NCBI RefSeq assembly: GCF_900105585.1
Contig: NZ_FNRT01000002.1
Location: 434,001-498,000, forward strand
DNA from: Nocardioides exalbidus
GTDB taxonomy: Bacteria; Actinomycetota; Actinomycetes; Propionibacteriales; Nocardioidaceae
DNA length: 64,000 bases
Direction of reading: 5' to 3'
Each line of letters begins with the position of its first letter. Positions within the stretch are counted from its first letter, which is position 1. Positions 60,517 to 64,000 of this stretch are shown here, in pieces. The notes under the pieces are model-generated. The model was not told the origin of the DNA. It was given only the letters and a program-made list of their open reading frames with translations, and did not search any database. The position numbers were made by a program, and so were the translations under genes.

Positions 60517-62940
60517 GTGCCCCTGATGCTCCCCGAGGCGCGCGAGCGCGCCGCCCTGCTGACCGACGTCCACACCGAGGTCCACCTCGACCTCACCTCG
60601 ACCGATGACTTCCTGGTCGAGGCGACCATCACCTTCGGCTGCACCCAGCCGGGAGCCTCGACGTTCCTCGAGCTCAACGGCGGCTCGGACGTGACCCTCG
60701 ACGGGCAGCCGGCGCCGTACGCCGACGGGCGCATCGCGCTGACCGACCTCGGGGCGACCACCACGGTCCACGTCACCGCACGGATGCCCTACGTCCACGA
60801 CGGCAACGGCATGACCGAGACGATCGACCCCGCCGACGGTGAGCGCTACCTCTCCGCGCACACCTCGATGGACATCACCCAGAAGGTGATCCCGTGCTTC
60901 GACCAGCCCGACATCAAGACCACGTTCGAGGTGTCGGTCACGGCGCCGTCGCACTGGACGGTCGTGGCCAACGGCGCACTGGCGGAGCGCGCGTCGGGTG
61001 AGGCCGGCGACACGTGGCGGTTCGAGAGGACGCCGCCGTTCTCGACGTACCTCTTCACCGTCCAGGGCGGGCCGTGGGTCTCGGTGACGTGGGACGAGCC
61101 CTACGCCCCGGCGCCCGGCGGCACGCTCCCGTTCGGCTGGCACGCGCGCGCCTCGCAGGAGCGCGAGCTGCGCCGCGACGCCGACGAGCTGAAGCGGATC
61201 ACGAGCGCCTGCTTCCAGCACTACACGACCGTCTTCGAACCGGAGTACCCCTACGCCGACTACCAGCAGGTCTTCGCGCCCGGCCTCAACTGGGGCGCGA
61301 TGGAGTTCCCCGGCTGCGTCGTCTTCCGCGACTCCTTCCTCTCCCCCGGCACGCCGACGGAGCTCGAGAAGGAGTGGGTCGCCTCGACCATCGCGCACGA
61401 GATGGCGCACATGTGGTTCGGCGACCTGGTGACGATGAAGTGGTGGGAGGACTCGTGGCTCAACGAGTCGTTCGCCGACTTCATGGGCTACGACGTCGCG
61501 GGTGTCGCGGCCGGCTACACCGATGCCTGGACGTCGGCGGCCATCACGCGCAAGCCGACCGGCTACCGCGCCGACCGACGCCGCTCGACGCACCCGATCG
61601 CGGAGGACACCGAGAAGATCGTCGACGTCGACACCGCCTTCGCGAACTTCGACATGATCACCTACGCCAAGGGCAACTCCGCCCTCGCGCAGCTCGGCCA
61701 CTGGCTCGGCGAGGACGACTTCCTGGCCGGGGTCAACAAGCACCTCACCGCGCACGCCTTCGGCAACGCCGACCTCGCCGACTTCCTCGACTCCCTCGAC
61801 GCGGCCACCGACAAGGACGTCCGCGGCTGGGCCGAGGCGTGGCTGCGCACCACCGGCTTCGACACCCTGGTGGTCACGCGCGACTCCTCGGGCGTGCCGG
61901 TGCTGACGCGCGACGGCTCGCGGTCGCACCGCATCACCGTGTCGGCGTACGACGACGACATGGCGCTCGTCGGCAGCGAGGACGTCCTGATCGGTGACGA
62001 GAACGTGCGGCTCGAGGCGTTCGCCGGCCGGGTCGTGGTGCCGAGCTCGGGCGACGAGACCTTCGCCGTGATCCGCCCCGACGAGCAGTCGTGGGCCGCG
62101 ATCACGGCCGGACTGTCGTCGGTGGAGTCGCAGCTCACCCGCGCGATGCTCTGGTGGACCGCGGTCGACCTGACCGAGGCGCACGTCATCGCGGTGGCCG
62201 ACCTGGTCGCGCTCGCCGACGAGCACCTGCGCCCCGAGTCGCACCCGATCGTCTTCGAGGGCGTGATGCGCAACCTGCAGCTGATCGCGCGGCGCTACTC
62301 GACGCCGTCCGAGGTCGCCGGGCACCTCGCCGTCATCGCCGACATCGCGCGTGGTGCCGTCGAGGGGGGCGACCCGACCCTGGCGCCCGGTGCCTCCCGG
62401 GTGCTCGCCCGGCTCAGCGCCGACCGCGACTTCCTCGTCGGCTGGCTCGGCGAGGACGACGTCGACCCGAGCGTCCGCTGGGCCGCGGTGCACCGGCTCG
62501 CCGAGCTGGGCGACCCGTCCCACATCGACGTCGAGTCCGAGCGCGACAAGTCGGTCTCCGGGCACCACTCCGCGCTCCGGGCACGCGCGGCGATCCCCAC
62601 GGCCGAGGCCAAGGAGGAGATCTGGGCGCGGCTGATGGGTGGCGAGCTCGGCAACCACGAGTTCGACGCCGTCGGCGAGGGCTTCTGGGGCTGGGAGCAG
62701 GCCGACCTGCTCCGCCCGTACCTCGACCGCTACGTCACCGAGGGCCTCGACCTCGCCCGCCGCTCGGGCCAGGCGATGTCGGACGTCATCGGCGACGCCT
62801 TCCCCCGGCTGCCGCTCACCGTCGACGTACGCCGCGAGCTCCGCGCCGCCGTCGCCTCGGCGCTCGAGGCGGGGGACGTGCCCACGGTCCTCGCGCGCTC
62901 CTGGAACGACTCGCTCGACGACCTCGACCGGACGCTCTGA
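60517..62940 (+). CDS. M1-family aminopeptidase (PepN-like)
   Basis: A zinc aminopeptidase of 807 residues with the M1 plan: beta saddle domain, thermolysin-like catalytic domain (about 215-450) and helical C-terminal domain. Zinc site HEMAHMWFG with the third ligand in WLNESFADF is complete, and a Tyr for the transition state is in the following region (FDMITYAKG). The substrate-recognition motif, GxMEN in the family, reads GAMEFPG here, with Phe in the place of Asn. The GTG at 60517 is the only fitting start; MPLMLPEARERAALL is typical of actinobacterial PepN. It sits between rplY and prs on the opposite strand to both. Confidence 0.92.
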   Translation: MPLMLPEARERAALLTDVHTEVHLDLTSTDDFLVEATITFGCTQPGASTFLELNGGSDVTLDGQPAPYADGRIALTDLGATTTVHVTARMPYVHDGNGMTETIDPADGERYLSAHTSMDITQKVIPCFDQPDIKTTFEVSVTAPSHWTVVANGALAERASGEAGDTWRFERTPPFSTYLFTVQGGPWVSVTWDEPYAPAPGGTLPFGWHARASQERELRRDADELKRITSACFQHYTTVFEPEYPYADYQQVFAPGLNWGAMEFPGCVVFRDSFLSPGTPTELEKEWVASTIAHEMAHMWFGDLVTMKWWEDSWLNESFADFMGYDVAGVAAGYTDAWTSAAITRKPTGYRADRRRSTHPIAEDTEKIVDVDTAFANFDMITYAKGNSALAQLGHWLGEDDFLAGVNKHLTAHAFGNADLADFLDSLDAATDKDVRGWAEAWLRTTGFDTLVVTRDSSGVPVLTRDGSRSHRITVSAYDDDMALVGSEDVLIGDENVRLEAFAGRVVVPSSGDETFAVIRPDEQSWAAITAGLSSVESQLTRAMLWWTAVDLTEAHVIAVADLVALADEHLRPESHPIVFEGVMRNLQLIARRYSTPSEVAGHLAVIADIARGAVEGGDPTLAPGASRVLARLSADRDFLVGWLGEDDVDPSVRWAAVHRLAELGDPSHIDVESERDKSVSGHHSALRARAAIPTAEAKEEIWARLMGGELGNHEFDAVGEGFWGWEQADLLRPYLDRYVTEGLDLARRSGQAMSDVIGDAFPRLPLTVDVRRELRAAVASALEAGDVPTVLARSWNDSLDDLDRTL

Positions 62941-62943
62941 GCG

Positions 62944-62975
62944 GGGGCGGTCACCGGATATCCGGTGACCGCCCC
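62944..62975. terminator. 32-nt perfect palindrome after the aminopeptidase gene
   Basis: A 16-bp perfect dyad centred on GGATATCC, starting 4 bases past the stop and followed by CGCTTG. A smaller perfect palindrome CCCAGATCTGGG follows at 62985-62996. Confidence 0.8.
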
Positions 62976-63013
62976 GCTTGTCGGCCCAGATCTGGGTGCC
63001 AAAGCGGGAGACT

Positions 63014-63030
63014 CGGGTGCACAGCACCCG
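63014..63030 (-). terminator. terminator of prs
   Basis: CGGGTGC-ACA-GCACCCG, a 7-bp stem with a 3-nt loop, 8 bases beyond the prs stop. Confidence 0.6.
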
Positions 63031-63037
63031 GATCAGC

Positions 63038-64000
63038 TCAGGCGTGACCGTCGAACATCGACGTCACGGACCCGTCCTCGAACACCTCGCGGATGGCACG
63101 GGCGATCAGGGGGGCGATCGAGAGCGTCGTGAGCTTGTCGAACTGCTTGTCGGCCGGGATCGGGAGCGTGTTGGTCACCACGACCTCGATGGCGGAGGAG
63201 TTCTTGAGCCGGTCGACGGCGGGGTCGGACAGGATCGGGTGGGTCGCGGCGATGACCACGCCCGCGGCACCGGCCTCGACGCAGGCCTCGGCGGCCTTCA
63301 CGATCGTGCCGCCGGTGTCGATCATGTCGTCGGTCAGGATGCAGATCTTGCCGCTCACGTCACCGACGACGCGGTTGGCGACGACCTCGTTGGCCACGTC
63401 GATGCGACGGCTCTTGTGGATGAAGGCCAGCGGCGCGCCACCGAGGCGAGCCGACCAGCGCTCGGCGACCTTGATCCGGCCGGCGTCCGGCGAGACCACG
63501 GCGAGCGGCTGGTCGCCGTACTTCTGCTTGACGTAGTCGGTGAGGATCGGCAGCGCCATCAGGTGGTCGACGGGGCCGTCGAAGAAGCCCTGGATCTGGT
63601 CGGCGTGCAGGTCGACCGTGATCAGCCGGTCGGCGCCGGCGGTCTTGAACAGGTCGGCCACCAGCCGCGCCGAGATCGGCTCGCGGCCACGGTGCTTCTT
63701 GTCCTGGCGGGCGTAGCCGTAGAACGGCATCACGACGGTGATCCGCTTGGCCGACGCGCGCTTGAGGGCGTCGACCATGATCAGGTGCTCCATCATCCAC
63801 TCGTTGATCGGAGCCGTGTGGCTCTGGATCACGAAGGCGTCGCACCCCCGCACCGACTCCTCGTATCGGACGTAGAGCTCACCGTTGGCGAAGGCCCGCG
63901 CGTCCTGCGGGACCAGCCCGCACTCGAGGAGGTCGGCGACCTCGTGCGACAGCTCGGGGAAGGCCCGGCCACTGAAGACCATCAGGTTCTTCTCGGTGGT
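63038..64000 (-). CDS. prs: ribose-phosphate pyrophosphokinase, 5' end beyond window
   Basis: It makes PRPP from ribose 5-phosphate and ATP. 320 residues are visible; the frame is open to the right edge (TTEKNLMVFSGRAFPELS), and the family has only about ten more residues before this, so the ATG at 63982 is internal. Marks: VMPFYGYARQDKKHRGREPISARLVADL (ATP-binding flexible loop), DLHADQIQGFFDGPVDHL (metal site), PDAGRIKVAERW and the PRPP loop ILTDDMIDTGGTIVKAA. In relatives glmU lies directly upstream, which would be outside the window. Confidence 0.96.
   Translation of the reverse strand, partial: TTEKNLMVFSGRAFPELSHEVADLLECGLVPQDARAFANGELYVRYEESVRGCDAFVIQSHTAPINEWMMEHLIMVDALKRASAKRITVVMPFYGYARQDKKHRGREPISARLVADLFKTAGADRLITVDLHADQIQGFFDGPVDHLMALPILTDYVKQKYGDQPLAVVSPDAGRIKVAERWSARLGGAPLAFIHKSRRIDVANEVVANRVVGDVSGKICILTDDMIDTGGTIVKAAEACVEAGAAGVVIAATHPILSDPAVDRLKNSSAIEVVVTNTLPIPADKQFDKLTTLSIAPLIARAIREVFEDGSVTSMFDGHA

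Overview
This 64-kb window comes from a very GC-rich actinobacterium. Gene content and gene order fit the Nocardioidaceae (Nocardioides-like), but that placement is an inference from protein style and synteny and was not computed. GTG starts, strong GC bias at third positions and 4-base stop/start overlaps (ATGA, GTGA) are everywhere.

Left core block (1-17.5 kb): cystathionine beta-synthase with a coupled lipoprotein, an SGNH hydrolase, a Bax-inhibitor-like membrane protein, a large secreted lamin-tail/propeller protein, a PASTA protein, an odd class-I tRNA with a UAA anticodon, a family-5 uracil-DNA glycosylase, ppx/gppA, DUF501, divIC-like, eno, a small AraC-type protein, mazG, a SurA-like lipoprotein and mfd. 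The eno-divIC-DUF501-ppx and mfd-lipoprotein-mazG runs are the classical actinobacterial order. The DUF501 gene carries an apparent one-base deletion close to its start.

Middle block (17.7-58.8 kb): about 41 kb separates mfd from pth-rplY-prs, genes that lie close together in relatives such as mycobacteria. It opens with two paralogous secreted proteins, a VOC protein, a CysQ-type phosphatase and two LuxR-type regulators. One regulator is coupled to a membrane histidine kinase and to an asparagine-synthase-like protein whose two active sites both look altered. The rest is a Wzx/Wzy-type exopolysaccharide locus: an initiating phosphoglycosyltransferase, at least five glycosyltransferases, flippase, polymerase, two Wzz-like proteins without a kinase, a polysaccharide deacetylase, two secreted DUF4082 proteins (one with a parallel beta-helix, one of 1583 residues with an N,N-dimethylformamidase-like domain), a GNAT/AMP-ligase/PLP-decarboxylase/acyl-carrier cassette of the kind known from exosortase loci, and an eight-gene coupled operon for amino-sugar synthesis and transfer (glycosyltransferase, two acetyltransferases, a Gfo/Idh oxidoreductase, an epimerase, two DegT aminotransferases and an Alg14/Alg13-like glycosyltransferase). 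A degenerate LytR-CpsA-Psr protein closes it. Most transcription units here carry a similar CCCC-(A/T-rich)-GGGG element 40-130 bases upstream of the first start codon, a candidate operator for the local regulators.

Right core block (58.8-64 kb): pth, rplY, an M1 aminopeptidase on the opposite strand with an unusual GAMEF motif, and prs running off the right edge. Strong hairpin terminators separate most convergent gene pairs.
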